Shown here: positions 1 through 8,523 of the stretch, in pieces | Layout: every line of letters starts with the position of its first letter | How positions within the stretch are numbered: the first letter of the stretch is position 1 | Source of the DNA: Oligoflexia bacterium | Lineage (GTDB): Bacteria > Bdellovibrionota > UBA1018 | DNA: 64,000 bases | Reading direction: 5' to 3' | NCBI GenBank assembly: GCA_031292385.1 | Contig: JARLHE010000060.1 | Coordinates: 124,001-188,000 of the forward strand | Translations under genes and position numbers: made by a program | Notes under the pieces: model-generated | Told to the model about the DNA's origin: nothing | Databases searched by the model: none | What the model saw: only the letters and a program-made list of their open reading frames with translations

Positions 1-754
1 GCGTGGGTGATGGATCGAGCGCGGGCGATTGGCTTACGATGACCGGCAGATTGACGGTGGCCGGTGCCGCGGCAGGAGCCGGGCCGAGCAAATCCGAGAG
101 TTCTTGCGCGTGGTTGGTAATGCTTTTCAGCGTGCGCATATCCATTAGGCCGCAAACGGGGCCGGCATTGAAAACGGTTCCTTGCGCGAGCTGTCCCGCT
201 TGGATGCCTTGAGCGACTTTGTCGGGGTCGATTTTTCCGTTGGTTCCGCGGAAGACGTTCAGCTCGTTATTGGAGGCTCTCGCGAAGATATTCTTGTAAA
301 TCGAGCCGTCGGCGGCTTCGGTTCCGCTGACGGATGACATCTTCATGCCGACCACGGCATATTCACCGGTCGCGGGGTTTTTCTTTTCCAGGAAGGTGCG
401 GAGTTGGATCACGTCATTGCGGCCGCCGCCCGCGTTTTGGGTAATTTTTCCGTCGAAGCGGAAGCGATAGGCGGTATCGGGGATGTCGTATTCCGCGCTG
501 ATCTCGCCCGTGTTGTCATGGATGTTCTGAACGCGCAAGGCCTGCTCACCGGTATCGAAACCATAGAGCTGTTCGGAGCCCAGGCTTGTGCCCGCGGCGT
601 TGCGGTCGCTGACCATCGAGTAACGATAAACGCAGAGTAGGGCTGGAAACTTGAATTCGGCCGCAAGCGCGATCGTCGGGCTCGCAAGCGCGAGGCTTGC
701 CGTTGCCAACAAGGTGTAGGTGAGTCGGTTTGAAAACTTTCTCCTAGCGGTCAT
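1..754 (-). CDS. Secreted hypothetical protein, cut by the window edge
   Basis: An open frame runs leftwards from an ATG at 754 to base 1 without a stop, so only the first 251 codons are seen. The N-terminus has basic residues (TARRKFSNR), a hydrophobic stretch and an Ala-rich cleavage region ending SPTIALAA, a clear Sec signal peptide. The mature part begins EFKFPALLCVYRYSM and is polar, with a Pro/Ala-rich segment (LGPAPAAAPATVNLP) near the visible end. An in-frame ATG at 769 is an alternative start; neither has a strong ribosome site. No family is recognised. The signal peptide and sustained open frame make a real exported protein likely. Confidence 0.7.
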   Translation of the reverse strand, partial: MTARRKFSNRLTYTLLATASLALASPTIALAAEFKFPALLCVYRYSMVSDRNAAGTSLGSEQLYGFDTGEQALRVQNIHDNTGEISAEYDIPDTAYRFRFDGKITQNAGGGRNDVIQLRTFLEKKNPATGEYAVVGMKMSSVSGTEAADGSIYKNIFARASNNELNVFRGTNGKIDPDKVAQGIQAGQLAQGTVFNAGPVCGLMDMRTLKSITNHAQELSDLLGPAPAAAPATVNLPVIVSQSPALDPSPT

Positions 755-784
755 AACGGGGGTTCTCATTGCAATGGTGTTGCC

Positions 785-818
785 AACGGGACACACCCCG
801 TTTTTCTTGGTTTTTTTA
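785..818 (+). terminator. Possible intrinsic terminator in the upstream gap
   Basis: AACGGG (785-790) and CCCGTT (797-802) form a 6-bp stem with a 6-nt loop, followed by T-rich sequence containing two T runs up to about 817. It reads as a rho-independent terminator on the plus strand, yet no plus-strand gene ends here, because the neighbouring gene starts at 754 and runs the other way. It could end an antisense transcript or be chance. The rest of the 755-1026 gap shows no gene. Confidence 0.3.
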
Positions 819-1026
819 TCTCAGTTAACTTTAAAAATGAGGGAATCAGCGTCTAAGAATTAGACATCCGTCTGTCGTTTTCCGGTTCAGTCCCGGTTTT
901 TTCCGAGTAAGAGGATTCCGTCGATTAATTAAAAAGATATTGGAAATTCGAGGCTTGCCTTGATTCCGGGCTCCTGTGTCGCGTTTGGCACCGGGCTTGC
1001 GATAGGTCTGCTTGGGAGAGAGTTTT

Positions 1027-2244
1027 ATGTGGAACATGAAATCACAGCAGCACCTTGTCGCGGCGGCCTTGGGCCTGGCTGGAGCGCTCATCACGAGCTG
1101 CGGAAGCCAGGCTTACCAGGCCGGAAGCACGAGCCTCGCGCAGGCCGCTCCGGGCACCTTTCAGATCGCGGCGAAAGTCGATATCGTGCTCGCCCAAGAA
1201 GACATGGGCTCGATGTACGAAGCTTACAATCAGCTTGCGACCCAATTCCCCGGCTTTTTGAACCAGCTTCAATCATCGGGCTGGGATTATCACTTTACCG
1301 TGGTGCCGCTCACCACTCAGGTCTCGCCTCTTCAAGCCGTCGCATCCCAATACGACGCGAACTGGGGATCTTCCTGGATCTCGCCTTATCCGGGCGCGGT
1401 CGAAGGAAGTCCGGGCCAGGGCGAGAACTTGAGCGCGAGCCTATTCAGCACTCCGTCGAGCTTCGGCGGGTTCGCCTGGGCGAACACGTTCACTTCGAAC
1501 GTGAATAACGGCCAGGAATACGGGCTTTTGAATATTACGCAGAATTTATTGGCGATGCAGGGCGCGAGCTCGAGCACGAATCTCATCCGTAACGACGCGC
1601 TTCTGGTCGTGGTCGTGCTCAGCAACGAGGACGACAGCTCCGGCGTGACTTATTGCCCACGCTCGGGTGACGGACTTCTGGTGCCTTGTAATGGCACCTA
1701 TCAGTCAAGCCTGAATACTTATCAGCAGGAAATGCTGAACCTCAAGGGCGGCAACGCCTCCGGGGTCAAGTTTTACGCCGCGGTGGCCAACGAGCAGAAT
1801 TACAACGAAAGCTGCTTGGGCGGGAACTCCGCGGTGGGAACCCGATATCAAGCGATGGCCTCGATGTTGGGCGGCCAGAGCTATGATATCTGCACCAGTC
1901 AGATCAGCGGCGTGCTCTCGAGCCTCAGCTCTTCCTTGCAGGCGGTTCGCATGAGCTATGAAACCAAGTATTTGTTCATCGCGAGCGCCCCGAATCTTTC
2001 GACCCTCACGGTGACCAAGTATCCGGGCGGCGATACGTCGAATCCGCAGGTCATTCCGCAAAGCTCGACGAACGGCTGGACTTATGACGGCCAGTTGACG
2101 AACGTGTACGCGATCGATTCGCCGATCCCGATGAATTTAAGCTCAGGCTACGCCATTGAGCTGCACGGTGCGGCCAAGCTCGAGGGCAACGATACCGCGG
2201 TGGTGAATTTCACTCCCGCGAATCTTCAAAATACGGCCGGCTGA
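1027..2244 (+). CDS. Lipoprotein with a degenerate von Willebrand A-like domain
   Basis: A 405-residue protein. The ATG at 1027 is preferred over an upstream TTG at 1012 because GGGAG lies about 8 nt before it. The N-terminus is a lipoprotein signal ending in lipobox ITSC, so it is probably lipid-anchored. After the linker, KVDIVLAQEDMGSMYEAYN resembles the first strand and MIDAS loop of vWA domains, but the DxSxS metal motif is replaced by EDMGSM, so metal binding is doubtful. Later segments (LLVVVVLSNEDD, VKFYAAVANE) fit further core strands. It stands alone between a divergent secreted protein and an MFS gene. The vWA assignment is from pattern only. Confidence 0.65.
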   Translation: MWNMKSQQHLVAAALGLAGALITSCGSQAYQAGSTSLAQAAPGTFQIAAKVDIVLAQEDMGSMYEAYNQLATQFPGFLNQLQSSGWDYHFTVVPLTTQVSPLQAVASQYDANWGSSWISPYPGAVEGSPGQGENLSASLFSTPSSFGGFAWANTFTSNVNNGQEYGLLNITQNLLAMQGASSSTNLIRNDALLVVVVLSNEDDSSGVTYCPRSGDGLLVPCNGTYQSSLNTYQQEMLNLKGGNASGVKFYAAVANEQNYNESCLGGNSAVGTRYQAMASMLGGQSYDICTSQISGVLSSLSSSLQAVRMSYETKYLFIASAPNLSTLTVTKYPGGDTSNPQVIPQSSTNGWTYDGQLTNVYAIDSPIPMNLSSGYAIELHGAAKLEGNDTAVVNFTPANLQNTAG

Positions 2245-2269
2245 TCGCTCCCGTTATTTCGAGAGTGTT

Positions 2270-2297
2270 TCAAGATTCAAGATTCAAGATTCAAGAT
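2270..2297. repeat. Four tandem copies of a 7-bp unit
   Basis: TCAAGAT is repeated four times without mismatch just downstream of the lipoprotein stop and about 45 bp before the palindromic element. It is noncoding simple-sequence DNA that could vary in copy number. Confidence 0.85.
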
Positions 2298-2340
2298 GGT
2301 TATCCCATGCGCCGGTGGTAGACTTGTGGACTTAAGGAAT

Positions 2341-2408
2341 GGTTTCAAAAGCGATCGGTAGGACCCGCGAGCCCGAATGGGCGAGTGGACGATCGCGTTT
2401 TTGAAACC
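2341..2408. repeat. Palindromic interspersed element, copy 1
   Basis: A 68-nt imperfect palindrome. The outer arms GGTTTCAAAA-GCGATCG and CGATCGC-GTTTTTGAAACC pair, and an inner hairpin has stem GCCC/GGGC with a GAAT loop. A second copy lies at 35556-35624 with the same outer arms and a changed but still pairing inner stem. The ATG at 2377 sits in the inner loop, and the element ends one base before the next ATG (2410) of the MFS gene. A conserved RNA structure or a small mobile/REP-like element are both possible. Confidence 0.8.
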
Positions 2409-2409
2409 T

Positions 2410-3735
2410 ATGCTAATGACGATGGGGGTTTTTCAGCTTCTCTTCTTGGAAGGCGCGTTTTCCTACGCTTATGACACTTGGACTGGGCCCACTTATCTAA
2501 GCGGGCTCGCGGGTGAGTTCGGCGTCGGCGTCGGCCTGCTCAGCTTGATCACGGTCGTGCCCTGGATCGGAGCGGTCGGCCAATTCGCGACTCTCGGTGC
2601 TTATCATCGGTCCGCTTCAGTTCGAAGATATGTCGTGGGTTCGGCCGCATTCGCTCGCGTGCTTTGGCTGATTCCACTTTGCCTGGGCTGGTATTGGGGG
2701 CTCCAGAGCGCGCTTGGTCACGAAGTTTTTCCCGCAAAAAAATGGTTTCTGGTGTCGGCGATTGTCGGCCTCGTTTCCCAGCTCATTGGCAGCGCGAGCG
2801 GCGCGGCCTGGATGGCGTGGATTCGGGAGCTGGTCGCACCGCGCGTGCGCGGTCGGTTTTTCGGCGTGCGCCAGCGCTACACCATGGTCGCGGTCATCGT
2901 GGTCCATTTTCTCGGGATTCTCTGGGCCGGCTGGCGGCCCGGAGGCTATCCCGCGGGTTATGGTATTTTGCTCGGGTGCGCGTGCCTGAGCGCGGCACTA
3001 TCGACCTGGCTTTTGGCGAAGGTGCCCGATGTTCAATCGATTCGGGCGGAAAACGAGGTGGCGCCTTCGACCCGGATGATCGACCTGATCCGCGAGCCTT
3101 TCCGGGACGAAATGTTTCGAAACTTGGTCTTATTCAACGCCGCTTTTCAATTCAGCATTCAGATCGCAGGTCCTTACTTTCCTTATTTTTTCACCAAAGA
3201 GCTGGGCTTCTCGATGGGCACGGTCGCCTTTTGGCTCATGCTGGGCAATATCGGCTGGTTCGTGGCCGCGCTTTTCTGGGGCAGGCGCATCGACCGGGTG
3301 GACGGCTGGCGCTCGGCGTTTCTCGCTTCCGCTACTTTGATCTCGATTTCCCCGATGTTTTACGTTTTCACCGGGGCGGGTTCGGTTCGAGTTTTCGCGC
3401 CTTTCGAATATTTCTCGAACGGCATGTTCTCGGCGGGCTATCTGCTCGTTTACATGAAGCTGCAGCTCGAGCGATCGCCTCAGGGAAAAAGCGCGGGGCC
3501 TTTCGCCGTGGCCTCGGCCGCGGCCGCGCTTTCTTCGGGCATAGGGAATCTGGCGGGGGCCCAGCTGGCGATTTGGCTTCAGCCTTGGGGCGGTTTTCGC
3601 GCGCTCTTTTTGATCGCGACGGTTTTGCGGCTCGCTACCGTTTGGGGCCTGGGTTATCTGTTGTTAGGAAAACAGTACCGTGTCGTGCGAGAAATTGGCG
3701 TCATCGCGCGTCGGATAGTCCACGGTGAAGTGTAG
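2410..3735 (+). CDS. Major facilitator superfamily transporter
   Basis: A 441-residue polytopic membrane protein with about twelve hydrophobic segments, beginning MLMTMGVFQLLFLEG and ending in a basic tail. The layout, with a central hydrophilic loop and signatures such as APRVRGRFFGVRQRY between early helices, fits an MFS permease of unknown substrate. The frame also opens at an ATG at 2377 inside the palindromic element; that start would add eleven residues and has only a distant TAGGA. The 3' end overlaps the convergent nadB by 72 nt, so the last 24 codons are shared antisense with nadB. Substrate cannot be inferred from context. Confidence 0.75.
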   Translation: MLMTMGVFQLLFLEGAFSYAYDTWTGPTYLSGLAGEFGVGVGLLSLITVVPWIGAVGQFATLGAYHRSASVRRYVVGSAAFARVLWLIPLCLGWYWGLQSALGHEVFPAKKWFLVSAIVGLVSQLIGSASGAAWMAWIRELVAPRVRGRFFGVRQRYTMVAVIVVHFLGILWAGWRPGGYPAGYGILLGCACLSAALSTWLLAKVPDVQSIRAENEVAPSTRMIDLIREPFRDEMFRNLVLFNAAFQFSIQIAGPYFPYFFTKELGFSMGTVAFWLMLGNIGWFVAALFWGRRIDRVDGWRSAFLASATLISISPMFYVFTGAGSVRVFAPFEYFSNGMFSAGYLLVYMKLQLERSPQGKSAGPFAVASAAAALSSGIGNLAGAQLAIWLQPWGGFRALFLIATVLRLATVWGLGYLLLGKQYRVVREIGVIARRIVHGEV

Positions 3736-5331
3736 GCCGCGGCTTTCCTTGCGCATCATCGCGCTTTGAACCACGAGATCGGCGATGAGCAGCAGGTTGC
3801 GAAGCTCAATCAGATCCTTGGTGAGCAGGAAATTCCAGTAGTACGCGTTGACTTCGGCCTGCAGCAGATCGATCCGGCGTTTGGCGCGCTCCAGTCGCCG
3901 GTTGCTGCGAACGATGCCCACGAAATTCCACATGATGTGGCGGATCTCAAGCCAGTTGGCCGCGATATCGATCTGCTCTTCGAGTTCGACCGCGTGGTAG
4001 GAGTCCCATTCAGGCAATCCCTGCGGCGTCGCTTGCGAGCGCTTCGCGTGAATCGCGGCAAGCCGGGGCGCCACATGCTCGACCGCGCGATGAGCGAAGA
4101 CCACCGCCTCAAGCAGCGAATTGCTGGCCAGGCGATTGGCGCCGTGCAGGCCCGTGCAGGCCACTTCGCCGACGGCGTAGAGATTCTCAATCGACGACTG
4201 CGCGTGCGCATCGACCAGCACGCCGCCGCAGGTGTAGTGCTGCGCCGGAACGACGGGAAGCGGCTGCTTCGGCGGGTAGATTCCCAGGTGATTGCAGGTT
4301 TCGGTGATGTTCGGGAATTTCCGGCGAAACTCCTCTTCGGACATATGCGTGCAATCGAGCAGGACGTGCTTGTCGCCCGTGCGCTTCATTTCGGAATCGA
4401 TGCCGCGCGCGACGATGTCGCGGGGAGCGAGCGAGGCCATCGGATGGTGCTTGCTCATGAATTCCTGGCCCGCGAGATTTTTCAAAACGCCGCCTTCGCC
4501 GCGCAGCGCCTCGGTGATCAGATAGGTCCGCGCGCCGGGGTGATAGAGGCAGGTCGGGTGAAACTGCATGAACTCGAGATTGGCGATCTTCGCGCCCGCG
4601 CGGTAGGCCATGGCGATGCCGTCGCCAGTGGCCACGTCCGGGTTGGAAGTGTAGAGATAAACTTTGCCCGCCCCGCCGGTCGCCAGCAGCGTGACGTCGG
4701 CCGCGATCGCATGGATTTTTCCGGTCTTTTCCTCAAGAACGTAAGCGCCGAGACAGGGCCCCGCTTTTCTCCAACGGCGAAAAAGTTTGCCTTCGGTGAT
4801 CAGATCGACGGCGATGTGGTTTTCCAAAATCCGGATATTGGGATTCTCGCGTACTTTCGCGAGCAGCGCTTTTTCGATCGCCCAACCGGTCAGATCGTCG
4901 GCATGTAGAATGCGTCGTTGGCCGTGCCCGCCTTCCCGATGCAAGTCGAACTCCTCGGCCGGGTCGCGCGCCGTTTTCGCGCCTTCGGCCCGAGTGAATT
5001 CCACGCCGAGATCAATGAGCTCCTGCACGCGCTCGGGGCCCTCGTGAACCGTGATATCGACGATGTCTTCGTGACAGAGGCCCGCCCCGGCGGTCAGGGT
5101 GTCTTGTTTGTGTTCTTCGAAACTGTCTTGCTTGGACCAAACGGACGCGATTCCGCCCTGCGCGTAGCGGGTGGCTCCTTCCGCGGGGTCGGCCTTACAG
5201 ACCAGAGTCACTTGAATGGGTTGCCCCCCTGGGGTCGCCGGTTGTTCTGCAAACTTTAGGGCAGCGCTCAGCCCCGCGATTCCCGTACCCAGGATGAGTA
5301 CGTGCGGTGAAGAGTTGGAAACGGTGCGCAT
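3664..5331 (-). CDS. nadB: L-aspartate oxidase
   Basis: A 555-residue flavoprotein that oxidises L-aspartate to iminoaspartate, the first step of de novo NAD synthesis. The N-terminus carries the FAD-binding motif LILGTGIAGLSAALKFAE (about residues 12-29). Further succinate dehydrogenase/aspartate oxidase-family signatures are DLHREGGHGQRRILHADD (about 130-147), EALRGEGGVLKN and a late flavin motif LYAVGEVACTGLHGANR. The C-terminal helical domain ends with the typical GLHFTVDYP. Length is normal. The end overlaps the convergent MFS gene by 72 nt. nadA and nadC are not in the window. Confidence 0.97.
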   Translation of the reverse strand: MRTVSNSSPHVLILGTGIAGLSAALKFAEQPATPGGQPIQVTLVCKADPAEGATRYAQGGIASVWSKQDSFEEHKQDTLTAGAGLCHEDIVDITVHEGPERVQELIDLGVEFTRAEGAKTARDPAEEFDLHREGGHGQRRILHADDLTGWAIEKALLAKVRENPNIRILENHIAVDLITEGKLFRRWRKAGPCLGAYVLEEKTGKIHAIAADVTLLATGGAGKVYLYTSNPDVATGDGIAMAYRAGAKIANLEFMQFHPTCLYHPGARTYLITEALRGEGGVLKNLAGQEFMSKHHPMASLAPRDIVARGIDSEMKRTGDKHVLLDCTHMSEEEFRRKFPNITETCNHLGIYPPKQPLPVVPAQHYTCGGVLVDAHAQSSIENLYAVGEVACTGLHGANRLASNSLLEAVVFAHRAVEHVAPRLAAIHAKRSQATPQGLPEWDSYHAVELEEQIDIAANWLEIRHIMWNFVGIVRSNRRLERAKRRIDLLQAEVNAYYWNFLLTKDLIELRNLLLIADLVVQSAMMRKESRGLHFTVDYPTRDDANFSHDTVLFS

Positions 5332-5394
5332 GGGGGATTCTTAACATATTTGCGAGGCATCTGGGTCAAAACTGACATGGGTGCTTCGTCCGAA

Positions 5395-5424
5395 TTGACA
5401 GAGGATTTGAATACTTGATACAAT
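5395..5424 (+). promoter_or_regulatory. Sigma70-type promoter of the NHL lipoprotein gene
   Basis: TTGACA (5395-5400), an 18-nt spacer and TACAAT (5419-5424) closely match the housekeeping consensus. The predicted transcript would start about 25 nt before the start codon at 5454, leaving room only for the ribosome site GAGGGA. It is the clearest promoter in the window. Confidence 0.8.
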
Positions 5425-5453
5425 TAATCAACAACTTGTGAGGGACGTCGTTG

Positions 5454-7277
5454 ATGAAACAAGGCTGCGATCAGTCACGCATTGCCTGTGGGCTAGTTTT
5501 CTGTGCTCTTTTCATGGGCCTATCCGCGTGCAATTTTAAGGGTTTCGGTAGCGGAAACTCCACTTCAGCTAACGCTGCTTTGACGACTGTCCAGGTGTCC
5601 GCCTTTCCAGTCGGGAATCAAAGAACGATGAGCGTGCTGAACTCCGTCGCGGTCGATGCGGACGGAAAAATCTACGGCGTCAGCATGCGCGCGCAACAAG
5701 TGCAGATCTACGATCGGAACGGGGATTTGCAGAATGCTTTCGGCGGGGCGGGAACTCAGCCTGGCCAATTCCAATATCCCTATCCCCTGGCCTTGAGCCA
5801 TGACAAATTGTACGTGCCTGATTATTACAATAATCGCGTTCAAATCTTCGACACGTCGGGAAATTACATCTCATCGGTGGGAGCCGCCGGAAACGGAGAC
5901 GGGGATCTGAACGGCCCGGCCGCGGTCGCCGTGGGCTTGCTCGGACAAGTAATCGTTGTCGATCAAGGCAATAATCGGGTCGAAGTTTTCAATTCAAACG
6001 GGTTTTATTCGCTGAGCTTCGGCAGTTTTGGATCATCTAACGGACAGTTCAATAATCCGAACGCGGTTGCCGTCGATGCGGCGGGCAATATCTACGTTTC
6101 GGATCAATATAATAATCGCGTGCAGGTGTTCAATTCCTCTGGCAGCTACTTGGCCACGATCGGCAGCGCGGGATCGGGCGATGGCGAACTCAATAGCCCG
6201 GGCGGCGTCGCGATCGATTCGAGCGGCCAGGTTTATGTCGCGGATAACGGCAACCAGCGGGTGTCGGTGTTCAGCTCAAGCGGGGTATGGCTCTCCAACA
6301 TCGGATCGGCGGGCCTTTTGGAAGGGCAATTTTCGTCGGAGTTTTCCGTATCGGTCGGGGCGGACGGTAATATTTACGTTCCGGACTTCGGAAACAGTCA
6401 GCTGAGTGTTTTCAGCGCATCCGGGGTCTATCTCGAGGGATTCGGCCCGACGGCGGCGGGAGCGGACGGTCAACTCAACCAGCCGACCGCCGCGGCGATC
6501 GCTTCCAACGGAAATATTTACGTTTCGGATTTCAACAATGAGCGGGTCGCGGTTTTCAGTTCCGGCGGAAAATTCCTTCAAAATATCGGAATCGGAAAAC
6601 TGGCACAGCCGGAAGGGCTTGCTTTGGATTCGCATGGAAATCTTTTCGTCACCGATTTTTTGAATAATGACGTCGCGGAATTCGACTCGAGCGGAAATTT
6701 CATCCAGGCGATCGGGTACGGCGGGAGCGGAGCAGGGCAGTTCAGCATGCCGATCGCAATTGCGATCGATAACAGCGATCAAATTTACGTATCCGACATG
6801 GGGAACAATCGCATCGAGGTTTTCGATGATCAGGGAAATTATCTCAAGACCATCGGATCAGCGGGAAGCGGCAACGGCCAGTTCATGTACCCGGGAGGGT
6901 TGGCCATCGATGCGCTGGGCGATCTTTACGTGATCGATCAAGGCAATGTCCGCATCATGATTTTCGATTCCAGCGGAAATTACAAAAGCCAATTCGGTTC
7001 TCTCGGTTATGGAGCCGGACAATTCAATTCGCCAACCGGTTTGGCCATCGGGCCTTCAGGGCTCATGTACGTGGGCGATTGGGTCTTGGATAATATCCAG
7101 GTCTTCGATGCTTCGGGAAACTACGTCATGACGATCGGTTCCGCCGGGGCGGGGCCGGACCAATTCGCCGGCGAGCAGGGCTTCGCGATCGACAGCGTCG
7201 GCAATCTTTACGTGCCCGACGACTATAACTGCCGTCTTCAGAAGCTGAGCGCCGCCGGCGCCGTATTGTATAATTAA
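5454..7277 (+). CDS. NHL-repeat beta-propeller lipoprotein
   Basis: A 607-residue lipoprotein starting at ATG 5454, with AGGGA about 8 nt upstream. An alternative TTG lies three bases earlier. The signal ends with lipobox LSAC. The rest is about twelve tandem NHL repeats of roughly 47 residues, each with a core like NIYVSDQYNNRVQVF followed by a turn such as GSAGSGDGELNSP; these should fold into one or two six-bladed propellers. NHL proteins mostly bind protein, RNA or glycans. The envelope location suggests a surface or periplasmic binding role, but the ligand is unknown. It is probably a single-gene transcript from the strong promoter at 5395. Confidence 0.9.
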   Translation: MKQGCDQSRIACGLVFCALFMGLSACNFKGFGSGNSTSANAALTTVQVSAFPVGNQRTMSVLNSVAVDADGKIYGVSMRAQQVQIYDRNGDLQNAFGGAGTQPGQFQYPYPLALSHDKLYVPDYYNNRVQIFDTSGNYISSVGAAGNGDGDLNGPAAVAVGLLGQVIVVDQGNNRVEVFNSNGFYSLSFGSFGSSNGQFNNPNAVAVDAAGNIYVSDQYNNRVQVFNSSGSYLATIGSAGSGDGELNSPGGVAIDSSGQVYVADNGNQRVSVFSSSGVWLSNIGSAGLLEGQFSSEFSVSVGADGNIYVPDFGNSQLSVFSASGVYLEGFGPTAAGADGQLNQPTAAAIASNGNIYVSDFNNERVAVFSSGGKFLQNIGIGKLAQPEGLALDSHGNLFVTDFLNNDVAEFDSSGNFIQAIGYGGSGAGQFSMPIAIAIDNSDQIYVSDMGNNRIEVFDDQGNYLKTIGSAGSGNGQFMYPGGLAIDALGDLYVIDQGNVRIMIFDSSGNYKSQFGSLGYGAGQFNSPTGLAIGPSGLMYVGDWVLDNIQVFDASGNYVMTIGSAGAGPDQFAGEQGFAIDSVGNLYVPDDYNCRLQKLSAAGAVLYN

Positions 7278-7279
7278 GC

Positions 7280-8416
7280 TCAACGGCCCGGACGATTGGT
7301 GGCTTGGCTTAAAAAGAGCCACATCATTTCGCCGGCATCGGGTCCCGCCGGATCGGCGTAATTACTGGCTTGATGAGCCCCGCTCCAGGCATGTCCCATG
7401 CCCTCGACGGTGACGTTCATGATGTGAATTCCGCCCTGGCCGCCATAAGAATCGACTCGGTAAGGATAGCCGTTCGGCACGTTGAGCCGTCGGGAGTCCA
7501 GAATTTTGGTGGTCTGGCTTCCGTCCACCGAGCCGTCATCGAGCCCGTCGTTCATGCGCGTGAATTGCTCCAGGATTTGTTTTGAATTCACCGGATCCAC
7601 CACGACGTCCTGATCGCCGTGAAGAATCATCACCGTCTCAAGCTTCGCGGCATTGCCCGCGCACTGAGCCGCAAGAGCCCCGCTTCGGCTCGGGGAGAGA
7701 GAGGAGCCTGATTCCATGGTGGTCATGGAGTCGCCCGCCGTGGTGGCCGCGCGGAACTCCAGTCCGGAGTGGATCATCCCTCCGGCAAAGATGTCGGAAT
7801 AGCAGGAGATGAGGTTCGAAGCCATCGCGCCGCCGGATGAAAAGCCCACGGCAAAAACCTGATTGGTATCGATTTGGATCTGGGTTGAAACTTCCTGAAC
7901 GATCCCCGCGGCGATCGCGATTTCCCCGCTGCCCCGAAGCGAGTTGCCGGAGTCAAACCAGTTCCAACAAAGCATGGAGTTCGCGTCGGAGGATTCCTCC
8001 GGGTACGCCACGACAAAACCATATTTTTCGGCGATCTGGTTCAGGCCGGTTTCCACCGCGAAAGTGGGGACGTCTTCCATGCAGCCATGAAGCGCCAAAA
8101 CGAGCGGTAGCGCGCCGTTTGCCGAAGCCTGGGGCCGATTCGCAGGAATGTAGACGTAGTAATCGCGTTGGCCTAAGCCTTCAGGGCTGCGATACGTGCT
8201 TTTAGTCCAGCTTCCGGGAAGCGGCTGGTCGGAGCCGCTTCCACCAAACGTGGTTGACCCGCAGCCCCACCAAGGCAGACACCAGATGTCGGTCCAACTT
8301 GAAGGATCGGGAGAGGGGGCGTCTTGAGGCCCTGCGATCGCGCAGGTTGGCAGAAGGCTTTGCGCGGCCGCCAGTGCAAGCGCGACCCAAAGTCCCTCTA
8401 AACTAAAGAAATTCAT
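7280..8416 (-). CDS. Secreted PHB-depolymerase/feruloyl-esterase family hydrolase
   Basis: A 378-residue alpha/beta hydrolase from the ATG at 8416, where a signal peptide (NFFSLEGLWVALALAAAQSL) begins; the frame extends to 8542, but that would bury the signal. The nucleophile elbow is GFSSGG, the acid is in ILHGDQDVVVDP and the histidine in GMGHAWSG. The overall pattern, with an early LALHGC oxyanion-hole segment, matches the LpqC/PHB depolymerase esterase family, which cleaves esters of polyhydroxybutyrate or hydroxycinnamates outside the cytoplasm. It is convergent with the NHL gene and divergent from alr. The exact ester substrate is not predictable. Confidence 0.88.
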   Translation of the reverse strand: MNFFSLEGLWVALALAAAQSLLPTCAIAGPQDAPSPDPSSWTDIWCLPWWGCGSTTFGGSGSDQPLPGSWTKSTYRSPEGLGQRDYYVYIPANRPQASANGALPLVLALHGCMEDVPTFAVETGLNQIAEKYGFVVAYPEESSDANSMLCWNWFDSGNSLRGSGEIAIAAGIVQEVSTQIQIDTNQVFAVGFSSGGAMASNLISCYSDIFAGGMIHSGLEFRAATTAGDSMTTMESGSSLSPSRSGALAAQCAGNAAKLETVMILHGDQDVVVDPVNSKQILEQFTRMNDGLDDGSVDGSQTTKILDSRRLNVPNGYPYRVDSYGGQGGIHIMNVTVEGMGHAWSGAHQASNYADPAGPDAGEMMWLFLSQATNRPGR

Positions 8417-8523
8417 GCTGGCTGATTCCCACACGGCATGGAATCTAGCGTCTTGATGCAATCCTGACAAGAAATTTAATGCAGGGCTGCAATTGAAACG
8501 CCGTGCTACCCTTCTTCCTAGAT

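Noticed and set aside
3766..4908. A 380-codon plus-strand frame opposite nadB
   Set aside because: Shadow of nadB; no motif or start signal.
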